Source of the DNA: Athripsodes cinereus
Lineage: Eukaryota; Arthropoda; Insecta; Trichoptera; Leptoceridae
Direction of reading: 5' to 3'
Assembly: GCA_947579605.1 (NCBI GenBank)
Contig: OX388305.1
Location: 20,287,542-20,351,541, forward strand
DNA: 64,000 bases
In this document: positions 1 to 9,924 of the stretch, piece by piece
How the letters are laid out: the number at the start of each line of letters is the position of its first letter
Position numbering within the stretch: the stretch's first letter is position 1
The notes under the pieces: model-generated
Seen by the model: only the letters and a program-made list of their open reading frames with translations
Databases searched by the model: none
What the model was told of the DNA's origin: nothing
Program-made: the position numbers and the translations under genes

Positions 1-52
1 TACCATTACGGCATGTTCCAAAAGCAGGATAGCAACCAGATCAGCTGCATGT
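1..52 (-). repeat. Family B short interspersed repeat, 3' end
   Basis: The first 52 bases match the 3' part of the family B repeat read on the minus strand (compare 17773-17850): the ACCAT-ACGGCAT block, the CAAAAG-rich counterpart of the CACAAGTGGGG block, and AGATCAGCTGCATG are all recognisable. The copy is cut by the window edge and diverged. Confidence 0.55.
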
Positions 53-170
53 TATGGCATGATGATTTCGGTCAAAATTATTATAGAGTTTTTTCCCAAT
101 AAATTTTACTATTCGGTTTAACGTAGGTATTGCCCTTTTTTAAAATATTATTTTCTAAAATATTTCAACA

Positions 171-397
171 ACATCATTAATATCTCGCCCTTCAACACTT
201 CTCTTGGGAGCACAGGAAAAAACCGACACCTCTTTCCATGACATTATTAGCCATTTGATGTCGTCGTTATCATAGGAATGATGTATATTATGAAAAGAAA
301 CGTCCGGGCCGTCGAAACTATTGCGGATAAAACAGCAGTGCTCTTTTTGACGCATTATTTCTAGACATTCTCAAAACATGGCCCAATCAAACCATCG
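171..397 (-). pseudogene. LINE family H reverse-transcriptase C-terminus, degenerate
   Basis: Reading the minus strand, this matches the 3' end of a non-LTR retrotransposon also present at 803-1018, 13828-13987, 34698-34855 and 35545-35877. Shared landmarks are a GATGAT-like tail, the LVSAL-REE end (here decayed), the HHSYDND segment and a CSFxxRNSF-like block. The region coding for the LAQRRSEWRRL part is deleted. The frame from about 355 to 155 stays open only by chance. This is a 5'-truncated dead copy; it has no host function that I can see. The RTE-like assignment rests on the tail and the W-E/D-R-W C-terminal signature. Confidence 0.6.
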
Positions 398-802
398 TCT
401 CTCCTACATATAGTATTAAGGAGACCTAGATAAATTTATCAAAAAAGGTTATAAACGTCATTCACACAAATGCTCAGACCATGAAAGTATATTGTTATAT
501 TATCATTCTACAGCTAAGAACCTACATAGCGTACCTAGTTTTTAAAGGTTCTTTCCAAACTTTATGTAACAGCTGTTTATAAGAGGTAATTGAAAAATAT
601 GAAATTAAGAACTCGTCCACACAATGTAGGTACCAAAAAGGAAAAGACGGACTAATATTGTTATTATTTGGAAACGCTTGAAGCACGTGTTTGTACATTC
701 ACAAATATAAAATAGACGGATTTAAGTTAGGTTTATAATATGAATGGAGATGGAATTAAGGTTTTTATTATTAAACTACTCTAGATTAAATACGTTCGTA
801 GA
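398..802. other. No gene seen
   Basis: AT-rich sequence with scattered stops in all frames. I see no repeat family, RNA gene or coding signal here. Confidence 0.5.
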
Positions 803-1018
803 ATGAACTGTTCTTCCGTCCGCAAGGATTCCGCCGGCCCGAGCGTCCCTCTTTCACAATACACCGTTTCTATGACAACGACGGTTCCTATGAGCGAAGG
901 GAATGTCGTGGAAAGAGGTGACGCAATTGGCGCAGAGACGCTCTGAATGGAGGAGGCTGGTTTCTGCCCTGCGCTCCCGAGAGGAGCATTGAGGGGGATG
1001 AATGAATGAATGAATGAG
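803..1018 (+). pseudogene. LINE family H RT C-terminus with (ATGA)n tail
   Basis: Plus-strand copy of LINE family H. It encodes, after short frame breaks, GRPSFT, then a clean run from about 919 ending SREEH at a TGA (990-992): SWKEVTQLAQRRSEWRRL is visible. The stop is followed by GGGGG and then (ATGA)n at 998-1018, a microsatellite-type 3' tail as in RTE-clade elements. The copy is 5'-truncated and carries only the last about 65 codons. Compared with the other copies its 3' half is the best preserved. Confidence 0.7.
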
Positions 1019-1147
1019 ATTAAATATTTTTTATCAATGCATCTCTCATGGGCAGAAACATTCTGATAACTCCGAGAATCAATTCTACGACGTCTCACTT
1101 GCAAGGCGAGTATAGAGACCGGTTTCAACCAGAATTGGTATTAATTA

Positions 1148-1359
1148 GTTTGGTATGTTGAGGTGGTTTCGATTCTAGGAGTGAATAAAATGTTTCTGCT
1201 CGTTTTCAGAGTCAAAACATTATGTAGTATATGAAGTATACAAAGAGAGTCTTAAGACCGCTTTTAATTCTATTAGAATAGTTAATATTAAGTAGATTGA
1301 TATGTTAGGATGAGTTCGATTCTCGGAGCAAATAGAATGTTACTGCTCATTTCTGGAGA
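1148..1359 (+). repeat. Direct duplication of a tRNA-B-box-like unit
   Basis: Two related units, 1148-1213 and 1296-1359, are about 148 bp apart. Each has a TTGRTATGTT start, a TTCGATTCT block resembling a pol III B box, then AATARAATGTT-CTGCTC and a TTTC-GAG end. They look like two halves of a decayed SINE dimer or a tandem duplication. No tRNA cloverleaf can be drawn. Confidence 0.5.
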
Positions 1360-1650
1360 ATCGATTTGAATGATTTAATCTAGAGTTAATAAAAAATAAT
1401 AAAAAAAAATAAGATAATCTACACTTCTTAGTAAGTAAATCCAGTCAATAATTGTGTCAATAATTAAAAAAAGATAATTAAATATTTGTAAATAATAACA
1501 CTTCAGAGCAAATTTAAAACTTAAAGTGTAATTACTTAACAGGACTTCACAGCCAGAATTTAATTTGAAATCGTTCGACTATATGCAAAAAATTGCCTAA
1601 AAACAGGTGTTTACTCCAAATTTTAACTTTTAAACTACGTACGAACCAAT

Positions 1651-1900
1651 AAACTACGAAGCATTAAAAAAATACTGTCTCTCTTTTTGCGGTAAGTGAA
1701 AAGGGAGATAAAGAAATGAAGTATATTTCACTCATTATCTATACACCACTTGGTCACTAACACACGTTAATATAGTAAATATTATGTCCGAAAAACTACG
1801 AACATTAAAAAATCACTGTCTCTCTTTTTGCGGTAAGTGAAAAAGGAGATAAAAAATGCGACGTACGTGATGTATATTTCACTCATTATCTATGACACCA
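1651..1900 (+). repeat. Direct duplication, about 142-bp period
   Basis: Segments 1651-1747 and 1793-1900 are near copies: AAACTACGA, then a CTGTCTCTCTTTTTGCGGTA block, then GTGAAAA-GGAGATAAA, and a TATTTCACTCATTATCTAT end. The second copy has a short insertion around GCGACGTACGTGATG. The period is similar to the duplication just upstream (1148-1359), but the sequences differ. No function is apparent. Confidence 0.7.
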
Positions 1901-2140
1901 AATGACACAAAAATCATTGCGTACAAAGACATAATTTTTAACAAGATTGTGCACTCCATTGAAAAAACGGCATGTATAATGCAATTGATGCACCAGAGGT
2001 CAACAAGGCCCACCTGCGAGAGAGCATTCATGCCCCAAGAGTTATAAATAGGCCTACATATACCTATACATGAATATAGCAAACACGTAGGTAGGTAGAC
2101 TATTATTATTTTTGCTGGATAGTGGTAGGTGTTTACTTAA

Positions 2141-2200
2141 TTGGCGTTCCCTTCTCTCTGCTTACTCCACATGGGATGTGGCGTGAGGGTATAGATAGAT
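2141..2200 (+). repeat. LINE family A 3' end
   Basis: Sixty bases match the 3' terminus of LINE family A in sense orientation: TTGGCGTTCC, CTCTCTGC, a TACTCCACATGGGATGTGG block, then GCGTGAGGGTATAG. The encoded end corresponds to WRSLLSAYSTWD. It is very strongly 5'-truncated. Confidence 0.65.
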
Positions 2201-2785
2201 TCATCAAATCATTGGTCATAAAAAAGCTTATTAGCTTTACATGTCTACCTTGTTGTATGTACATATATGTGGGCGTATAAGTGGGTATATTTCCAATAAA
2301 GTACTCAAATACTTTTTTTTTAATAATACTCAGTTTTATTCTGCAACAATTATATAATTTATATTATACACCTTAAAAAGTACACGTAAAGTAGGTATAT
2401 TTGAGTTTATCCATAATTTGTTGCACCATTCTGCATTGAGTTGACCATAATTTATTCTTTCTTCTGGGACGTCAAATTAAGTGACAATGATGGCTGCCTT
2501 AAGAAACGGCGACTGTGGCACCAGTGCTGCAAAAGTATAAAAGAATATTTAATATGTTTTTCCCTTGTTTATTATTTTTGACTCCACCATTAAATTGCAA
2601 ACAACAAAAAGGCCGGGATTTGGAGAGAATGATTCATGCATCTTTAGTATCACAAAAAAAGATTTGAGTCATCATAATCCAAGGATAAATTTACAATCTG
2701 TCCATATATTTGCAGAGTATTTTTTCATCATCGAAATAAAACAAAATTATAGCAATAAAGTGATTTAATGTGTAATCGTGTCTTA
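2201..2785. other. No gene seen
   Basis: AT-rich, with short chance ORFs only. I recognise nothing in it. Confidence 0.45.
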
Positions 2786-2903
2786 TGGCCGGTTTCAATA
2801 ACCTATCTATCCGTGACTATCGATTGAAATGTATGATTCAAAATATAGAACACAATAGATTTCAATCGACAGGAGCGGATAGATAGATTATTGAAACCGG
2901 CCA
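2786..2903 (+). mobile_element. 118-bp Harbinger-like MITE, copy 1
   Basis: The element is a near-complete inverted repeat. Its ends carry GGCCGGTTTCAATAACC and the reverse complement (ATTATTGAAACCGGCC), and the arms continue into the centre (ATCGATTGAAAT / ATTTCAATCGA). The same element, the same length, lies at 20326-20443. The flanks are TTA and ATA, a possible decayed 3-bp TWA duplication. PIF/Harbinger origin is inferred from that and from the intact TAA duplication of copy 2. Confidence 0.75.
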
Positions 2904-3551
2904 ATAATGCACAGTCTTATTAAAGTACAATGTCTTTGTGCTAAAATTTCACGTGGAAATGGAATGTCAAAATATAAATATTATATGTTTCCATAGTAAC
3001 CATACATGCAAAGTGGTTTCTGCAAATATGTAAATATATAATATGCATATTTAGAAAACTTCGAATACTCATAATAATCTAAAAATCAAATGCATGCTGA
3101 GATATATTTTTACATTAAACCATTTTCTCACTATTGATTCACAAACTAATTTTATATTATTACTTATTACATTTATGGAATACTTAAATCATTCGCAAAC
3201 TAGTGAATAGCATCATGAATAAATACATAAAATAAAATAATAATAATTGTACCAAAGCTTGTTTTAAAACATACATATGTATCCGAGATTCAAACATGTT
3301 GCGTGTATTCATATATCAGCTTATTTGAAATAGTAACATGAAAATAAGATAATACGTGCTGATTTTACTATATACCTAAATATCAGGATATCAGTTAAGA
3401 ACTATGTACTTACATTTGCAAATGATAATTCAAGTCTTAGTAATTCTCCATCACCGTTTTAATGTCACTAATCATCTAATCATCTGATAATCTGGAAAGT
3501 ATAAAACATAAAGAATTTATTAATTTATTCTATCAGAAACATTGTTTGCTT

Positions 3552-3572
3552 ACTCTCTCTCTCTCTCTCTCT
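3552..3572 (+). repeat. (CT)n microsatellite
   Basis: About ten CT units followed by T5, in an otherwise AT-rich stretch. Confidence 0.9.
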
Positions 3573-4353
3573 TTTTGGCATTGCACCCAATATATGAGTG
3601 ATGCTGCATTGTTTGCTTACTCACGCGTATTAAAATATTTTATTTTTAATAATTACTTTAGGAAAGGTTACGTTACAAAAAAAAAAATATGTCAAAAACG
3701 ATATAATATAAATCAACCATTATAATATACTCACTCATTTTGATCATGTGAATAATATGTAGCTAATTTATTTTTTCTTAACATTCGTAATGACTCTTTC
3801 GTCATTTTAAATAATGAAAAAATTAAAATAAAACTATAAATCAGTGTATTTAGTATATTTCTGATTTAATACTAATACTCACAAAAATAACAAAATGTTG
3901 CTATGACAACAATATTGACATCGGTGAATGTCATTCTGAGGAGTTCATACACAAAGTTACCTACATCAACTCTAGAACATTGAAACTAAGAAAACAGCAT
4001 ACCTAAATAAATTTGGTGAATTCTTTGCAGAGTAGGTACCGGCAGCAATTTAGATCCCTGATACCGGATATATTTCTATGTATTTGTATTATTTTATCAT
4101 AGTCTTTGTAAGGTATACGAACTGTAATTTAGTGTTAAGAGCATATTTTCTGTATTCATCTTTTAATAATTGGATATTAGCTGGCACTTTGCGTTTATCA
4201 TTAGAAAAGAAATATGTTGCAACTAATAAGCAAAAAGAGAAATAGGCGGATATGCTGAGGTCAATCTACAGTTTTATTAAGTACACAAACAAGTTCACCA
4301 ACATTAAATTAAAAATAAAAAAATACTAATTTATTTGAATTAATTATATAAAA

Positions 4354-4425
4354 CACTTATTTGTAGTGTTTAAACTGTGACTTTTTATTGATTAAAAGTC
4401 ACAGTGGATATAATATAAATAAGTG
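4354..4425. repeat. Nested palindrome
   Basis: An inner perfect 12-bp inverted repeat (ACTGTGACTTTT at 4374-4385 and AAAAGTCACAGT at 4394-4405, 8-base loop) sits inside an outer 9-bp pair (CACTTATTT at 4354 and AAATAAGTG at 4417). It could be the core of a small MITE, but no duplication is evident. Confidence 0.6.
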
Positions 4426-4650
4426 ATTTATTTGTAAGTAATTCAACATGAATTTCCACCGAGAACCGTCGGTTGAAAATATCAACTTCACTGATTTATT
4501 TTACTTCATTCATAGTTAAATATTTGTGAAAAATGGATCGGTGTGCCTTTACTTGTGAACTCCTCATCTATAGTACTGAACACTCATTCTCGTATTCGTC
4601 GATTCGCATTTTGACAGACATGGAAATAAATATTATTTAGGTATATTAAG

Positions 4651-4747
4651 TTATAATGTTTTTTTTTTATGAAAAAAAAAACATTTATATAGGGATTACT
4701 TGATGACACATATAAAAATATGTTTCCTTGGTAAAAATCAAGTAATC
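4651..4747. repeat. Two adjacent hairpins
   Basis: A T-run/A-run hairpin (TATAATG-T10 facing A10-CATTTATA, 4651-4689) is followed by an 11-bp perfect inverted repeat, GATTACTTGAT at 4694-4704 and ATCAAGTAATC at 4737-4747. Confidence 0.6.
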
Positions 4748-5640
4748 TAGTGCTGTAATTATGTAGTTTCAAGCATAAAACCATCTCTATTTTTTAATAA
4801 TTTTAAATAAATAATCAGACGCAGATTCAACAGCGTGCCGACTCTTTGGCTCGGCTGGCCGAACTAACCCGATTTTTGAGTTCTACGGAAATTTTCATAA
4901 AAACTTTCCCGCAAGCGGAAAATTTAAAATGAAAATTTCAAAATATAAATAACACATCACGCTATTATAATCATATGACAAATTATTCAATTAAAATTGT
5001 TTTAAATATGTTTTCCTTATTCGAACTTGACGAACTAAAAATTATATTTTCTTATGTGCACGTCACAAATCCCATTTTTTTCGCATATTAAAAAAAATAC
5101 GGCTAAATATTACCCAAATTTAAGAAAAATAGGTTTTTTCTAAAGCATCCTTGGAGCAAAATTTACTTCATCATTTATGTAACCTCTAAGATGATTGTCT
5201 TAAAATACCTCTGCTAGTCGTGATGAAATTTCGGAAGGTGTTTTTCAATCGATAATTTCTACATGAATCTCTCGGTTATTTTTTTTATTATTATTAAAAA
5301 TACATTAAAATATGTTCAAATTTTGATATTATCAAAAACAAACAGTAAAAATATCATCTCGATCACGAAAATATTGCAATTAATTAATAATCAATGTTGA
5401 AAAATGGTTGCGTAAAATCATGTGACAATTTCGAGTTCCCTACCTATCAAGGGCTCTTAATTTGATAATCGAGTTTTACTCATTTGAAGAAAATAAAATC
5501 AGTGATAAAAGCTATTTTACAATAAATAAACGCTAAGTGCATTCACCTACCTATCCATGTTATTTTATTGTACGCTTCGAAGAAGGTACTGTTTAAATTT
5601 TACTACTTCTACTATACTTTTGTAGTATATAAACTTTGTA

Positions 5641-6005
5641 CTATACCCTCACGCCGTGTCCCAAGTGGGGTAGGCAGAGAGAAAGGAACGCCAAACAGAT
5701 CTATCTTTACACACTTCCTTCGCTTCCTCCACATTCATACAGTTTCTCATACACGCACGTCGGTTCCTCTTACTCACCACGCGGCCGTCCTTGAGAATTT
5801 GATCCACGTGATCAAGCCACGTTGTTCTTGGACGCCCGCGTTTCCTCACACCCTTTCTTTCAGATAAGTATATCCTCTTTGTCACTCTTACCTCGTTCAT
5901 TCGTTCAACATGCCCAAACCACCGTAGTTTATTCACGCGCATTCTGTCCACAACACTCTTCTTGCATCGGCTCATTCTTCTAATATCCTCATTCTTCACT
6001 CTATG
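5641..6005 (-). mobile_element. LINE family A, 5'-truncated insertion with TSD
   Basis: A 365-bp minus-strand insertion lies between perfect 11-bp direct repeats TAAACTTTGTA at 5630-5640 and 6006-6016. Its 3' end is GCGTGAGGGTATAG immediately before the left repeat. This is the signature of target-primed reverse transcription with 5' truncation. Nearly the whole insertion is an open reading frame (5649-5999), listed separately. Confidence 0.85.
5649..5999 (-). CDS. LINE family A RT C-terminal fragment (116 codons, open)
   Basis: This is the C-terminal tail of a non-LTR retrotransposon polyprotein, beyond the RT domain. Visible landmarks are KLRWFGHVERM (about residues 24-34), RKRGRPRTTWLDHV (about 52-65), CMRNCMNVEEAKEVCKDRSV (about 85-104) and the end AYPTWDTA. 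H-x-x-R-M, GRPR-x-x-W and the final DR-x-W motifs are the usual order in insect LINE ORFs of the RTE/Jockey sort. There are no internal stops, so the insertion is fairly young, but it cannot be functional because the RT and endonuclease parts are missing. The annotated start is an internal Met, not a true initiator. Confidence 0.75.
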   Translation of the reverse strand: MKNEDIRRMSRCKKSVVDRMRVNKLRWFGHVERMNEVRVTKRIYLSERKGVRKRGRPRTTWLDHVDQILKDGRVVSKRNRRACMRNCMNVEEAKEVCKDRSVWRSFLSAYPTWDTA

Positions 6006-6016
6006 TAAACTTTGTA

Positions 6017-7754
6017 TGTCTCTGCTAGTTACTTATATTAAAAAAACAATATCGAGCGTGTACTGAAAGCATATCCGTTACTTTGTTATGGGTATGCTCT
6101 CAGATAACAGATGGTTTCCGAGTTTGACGGAGGAATACCGGGTTACGACATCACTATTTATTATAACAATGTAAGATACATACTTCAAAAGTTTTGAGAA
6201 TAAGCTAAACGAGAGACTGTGAGAATTGTGATAACTGATGTTACCAATTTGTATTATTATTAAAGAAAGAAAATATACAGTTTTGATGAGGTATTTTGCC
6301 TTCTGAAGCAACATGATTAAAAATATGGTTCCAAATACCAAAAAAAAATACAAGCGTTGCTTATTGATATACCTACATAGTTACCTACGTCCTTAGAAGC
6401 GTCATGACAAAATATATATCTACCACCTTGTTTGTGAAAAAAATCCATACCAGTTGAATAATAATATCGGCCTGAACAAAAATGACTAAAGATTGTGTTT
6501 TAAAATTCTATTGAAGCCATTGCACATTATAATATTAAAGCAAATAGACGTCTAGTTTCATAGGTATTACTGCATTGTAATGCATAATTTTTTTTATTAT
6601 AATGCTTGGTAAAAAGCACAAGTTGAAGTGATAATTTAGTATCTTGCTAATTAAGTGCTAAATAAGGCGTTGTTTTGATAAATATTAACAAAATATAATT
6701 ATTTTTCTGGAACACGTTATTTTTAAAATATAGGTAGGTACTTTTAAAACTGTATTAATTGCTTCAAGGAGGTATATATTATCGTTAATATTCTTCTTTA
6801 AGTATTTTGATACTTGCATCTTTTCTCCCTTTTGCCCTCCAACGCTCTTATCTCAAGCACTTGCCTTCTTTATTAGTAGTTATTACGCGGCAATTGAGTC
6901 AGTACTAGACTTACACTAGGGGTGACTATGTACATAATTAACTACCAAAGGTGAGGATTTTTGACACGATCTGCAATTGCGGGAAGGCGCATAGTGATTT
7001 CCACTTATTGTAATGTGAAATGCCTGTGACACGAATGACTTAAGGATGCCAAATGACAAAGCTATATTTATGTAATTATCTATTATGTCGCTGCATACTG
7101 GAGTGGTCTGAAATAGGACATGAAAAGTGAGTGAATAGATAACTAATTAAGTCATCTCTTTTCAAATATTCTAAAATTTCAAAATTGTTGTCTAAGATAC
7201 GATACATGAACAAAGATGTTATATTAATAAAGTCACATGCACGATAAAGGATAGGTATATTAATAATCTTATCTGTGAGATTGGCTCAGTATTGATCAAA
7301 AATCCAAATAGGTACGAATCCTATACATTAGGCATGTACCTACGGCTAATTGCCAGCTTAAAATAATGTACACTTTGATAATAAATTTATTATATATTCA
7401 CAGTGTGTGTTGAGATAATGTGAATTTTATAATATTTGGAATCCATTTTTGTAACTGGATGACTGTTATGTTTTTTTATTAATGCTTCTCATATTAGATG
7501 TTAAATAACTATTCCGTCAGCAAAGCGGTTTGCATTAAGAAATTCTCTTCACAAATTCTCCGAGAATATTGCATAACCTCCTTGCAGTCGCACATTTTGT
7601 AAATGACACGATAATAAATGATATGGAAATTCTTCGTAGGTACTTGCCTACCCAGACTGCAAGTAGGTACTTGGCAAATGAAGTGTGAGAGAAAATTAAT
7701 ATACCTACGTACCTACATACTACTACCACGTATACTACACGAACTAAAAGTAAG
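6017..7754. other. No gene seen
   Basis: AT-rich sequence. A GTAGGTACTTGCCTACC/AAGTAGGTACTTGGCAA pair near 7637-7680 is part of the window-wide GTAGGTAC motif excess. Chance ORFs on the minus strand (6078-6353, 7535-7771) are hydrophobic and AT-driven; I do not recognise them. Confidence 0.45.
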
Positions 7755-8290
7755 TATATCCTGAATAACAAATCAAAAATAGACCCACTAGACTCTAGTG
7801 GGGTCTATAAAATAAAATGCGATAACTGCAACATTGCGTATGTTGGATAATCTGGCAGAATGGTCAGAACAAGAGCTGGAGAGCACATTAGAGCCAAAAA
7901 GAATTTTGGCATAAACTCCGAAATGGCTGACCATGCTCGAGACACGGGACATACCTACTTTCAATATGAACAGTGTAGAATTGCTGCATAAATGTCCTAA
8001 GGGCAAAAAGTTGGATATTTTAGAAATTTTAGAAATAAATAAATGTAGTAATTTAATTAATATTCAACAGCCCCAAATATCATCTCCATTACTAACTCTC
8101 CTGAACCCACCCCTGATGGCACCCCCACTCCCCCCACCCCTTTCACTATAACAACATATCACCACCTTTATTATATCATTGTAAACATGTATCTTTGATT
8201 TTAAATTTTAGTATAAGTGTTATCTTTACTGAAGATGGTTGCATTAGACAACTGAAAACGTTTTATTTTTTTTAATTAAAATGTTCTAGT
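7755..8290 (+). mobile_element. Penelope-like element, 3' end
   Basis: This remnant contains a GIY-YIG endonuclease-coding segment followed by a noncoding 3' region ending near CTGAAGATGG, CAACTGAAAACG and a T-rich run. A TGAAGATGG/GAAAACG ending is typical of Penelope-like retroelements. The RT domain is absent, so the copy is 5'-truncated or rearranged near 7755. I see no terminal repeats or target-site duplication. Confidence 0.65.
7797..8151 (+). pseudogene. GIY-YIG endonuclease of a Penelope-like element, broken
   Basis: The frame starting at 7797 reads SGVYKIKCDNCNIAYVG, an in-frame stop TAA at 7848-7850, then SGRMVRTRAGEHIRA and MADHARDTGHTYF. GVY and YVG are the two defining motifs of the GIY-YIG nuclease, the CDNC pair and the H-x5-H pair (ADHARDTGH) fit the zinc-binding motif found in Penelope-type enzymes, and R-x-R-x3-EH follows as in the family. 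The stop replaces the codon usually encoding a polar residue after YIG. A frameshift near 7985 moves the remaining coding into the frame that ends in a proline-rich tail at 8151. The product would nick target DNA for retrotransposition; this copy is dead. Confidence 0.7.
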
Positions 8291-8466
8291 GGTATAGGTA
8301 TACAGTGTTTTTAGTAAATAATAATTCAAAATGGATTACCACAAAGTTACACTTGAAAATATCGAATATTTAAAAGTAAGTATTTTAGGTATTTATTCTT
8401 TCCTGTATATAAATTACTAGCAATTTCACAAAGAAATAAAAGTATTTTAAATATAATCAAAATACC

Positions 8467-8530
8467 GAAGGCGAGTTCATCGCAGAGCTGCGATTTCTAC
8501 CAATTACCCCAATTTCATGAGACGTTCACA
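8467..8530 (-). repeat. L2-like LINE 3' region fragment
   Basis: About 60 bases match, in inverse orientation, the block just before the AATAAA tail at 34500-34687: GGCGAGTTTATCGC-like, then a TGCGAT and CTTCCAACTAATCC-like run. Read forwards here it translates as EGEFIAELRFLP, but the AATAAA-tailed copies show that the sense of the family is the opposite strand. Confidence 0.5.
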
Positions 8531-8744
8531 AAAAACCTGTAAGGAAGGAATAGAAGAGTTAAAAGAGAAAAATAGACAGGAAAAAGGATTCGGGAACAGA
8601 TGCCAAATTTTGGATGAAAAAGTGGTCCTTCATCGCTGTGAGGTGCAACCTTATTCTAGAACTCAAACTATTCCAAAAGCAAGATCTATAAACAGAAAAT
8701 GAGTTCGCAAAAAAGTTTGAGCTTATATCGCTAAATCGCAATCG

Positions 8745-8932
8745 CTATCATGGCATATCCTACTAATAGGATATCCACCAGACCATCCATTTAAACTACC
8801 CTATCAATGCCAACAAAAAATGAGGCCTTCAGAATGGGTGGCAAAACTCATTGCTGAATTTTATGTAGATGTAAAATGTCTGTATTTTAACTACCACCGG
8901 CCTTTTACAGCACATTCGAAAACTTATTCTTA
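8745..8932 (-). repeat. Family B repeat, degenerate full-length copy
   Basis: Minus-strand copy of family B. The 3' end (CTATCATGGCATATCCTAC) and the 5' half (CAGAATGGGTGGCAAAACTC, then CATTGCTGAATTTTA, CCTTTTACAGCACATTCGAA) are recognisable, with a poorly matched centre. Confidence 0.6.
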
Positions 8933-9580
8933 AGTACGTACTTCTTACCTTGTTAGTTCAAGTAATAAAACATAATAATATATGGGCATGTTTACTTCAA
9001 ACAATTGAAATTCTGAGTAAACCCATATTCCGAATATTCTATGAAGTAGGTACATACATAGTTTCTGAACTATATTATTTATTATTAAATTCCATTTATA
9101 TTACAAATTTGACAGCTTTAATTGTGGTTAATTGTATAATATAATATATGTATAGTATGTAAGAAAGAATTCAGATCTTTTGGGGTCGCATTGGCCTTCA
9201 GCTGTTATGATCCTTGTAAGAATCGTCCTATTGTCAGTTATAATAATAAAATATGCTGGTGTGTATAGTTTTCTTTCATTACTTTGAATTCATATTTGGA
9301 CACATGCCTCCTCTGTGATTTTTAATATAATTTTTAGACTCCTTTCAGTATATACCTACGATAAATCCTTAGGTTTATCTCGGGCTTGCTGCAATTATTG
9401 GCTTTCACCAATTCTCCTTATATGTATTCCATGACCATCGAGCCAAAAGGCCTTGCTGATGATACTCATTTTTTTCGGTGAGAATTATTACTCTTGAAAT
9501 AAAACTCTGCGTCATCTTTTTTATTCATCTTTCTCAATAAGTTTCTTATTCATTTAAATAATTTCTATCTATTTATTCCG

Positions 9581-9720
9581 CTATAGCACAATGGCGTCTT
9601 TCACAAGTGGGGTAGACAGCGGACAAACTATATCTATACATGTAATGGATATGCATGTCGTCCTCCACGTGCCAAAAAAGTGAAGATATTTAGAATGGGT
9701 GACATTCTGAACTGAAGATA
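9581..9720 (-). repeat. Family B repeat, partial
   Basis: Minus-strand partial copy: CACAAGTGGGGTAGACAGC, GTCGTCCTCCACGTGCCAA and GAATGGGTGACATTC are counterparts of the family B centre. It ends next to a tRNA-derived SINE (9734-9924). Confidence 0.6.
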
Positions 9721-9733
9721 TTACATATCTTCT

Positions 9734-9924
9734 TGAGTTCGTCGGCAGCCTGGAGGTGGAGTCTCGGCCTCGTGAATAGGGGGTTTGTAGTTCGATCCCA
9801 GGTGCCGGCAAACTCCCCTTTCACGACACAAGCTTTTAGTTTACTGTGAAAGGTGTATAAGGTTGTATTTGGGCTTATGATATATATGACACAACCCAGA
9901 TACCTATATGTTTTTAAAAAAAAT
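9734..9924 (+). mobile_element. tRNA-derived SINE, family C, copy 1
   Basis: The 5' part resembles a tRNA: a GCCTGGAGGTGGAGTC A-box-like segment, then AGTTCGATCCC at 9789-9799, which fits the pol III B box. A body with CCGGCAAACTCCCCTTTCACG, GTGAAAGGTGTATAAGG and a TTGTATTTGGGCTTATGA tail follows, ending in an A-run. Copies lie at 33905-34088 (minus) and 51851-52022 (plus), and a tail-only copy at 17264-17322. No intact tRNA fold is retained. Confidence 0.8.

Larger units (their letters stand above)
2904..5629. other. No gene; microsatellite and hairpins
   Basis: No coding region is supported. The stretch holds a (CT)n tract and two hairpin clusters, listed separately. A 15-bp CATTGTTTGCTTACT block occurs twice, on either side of the (CT)n tract (about 3540 and 3608). 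The rest is low-complexity AT-rich DNA. Confidence 0.5.

Noticed and set aside
9734..9810. tRNA gene
   Set aside because: B box is present but arms do not pair; other copies show it is the head of SINE family C.
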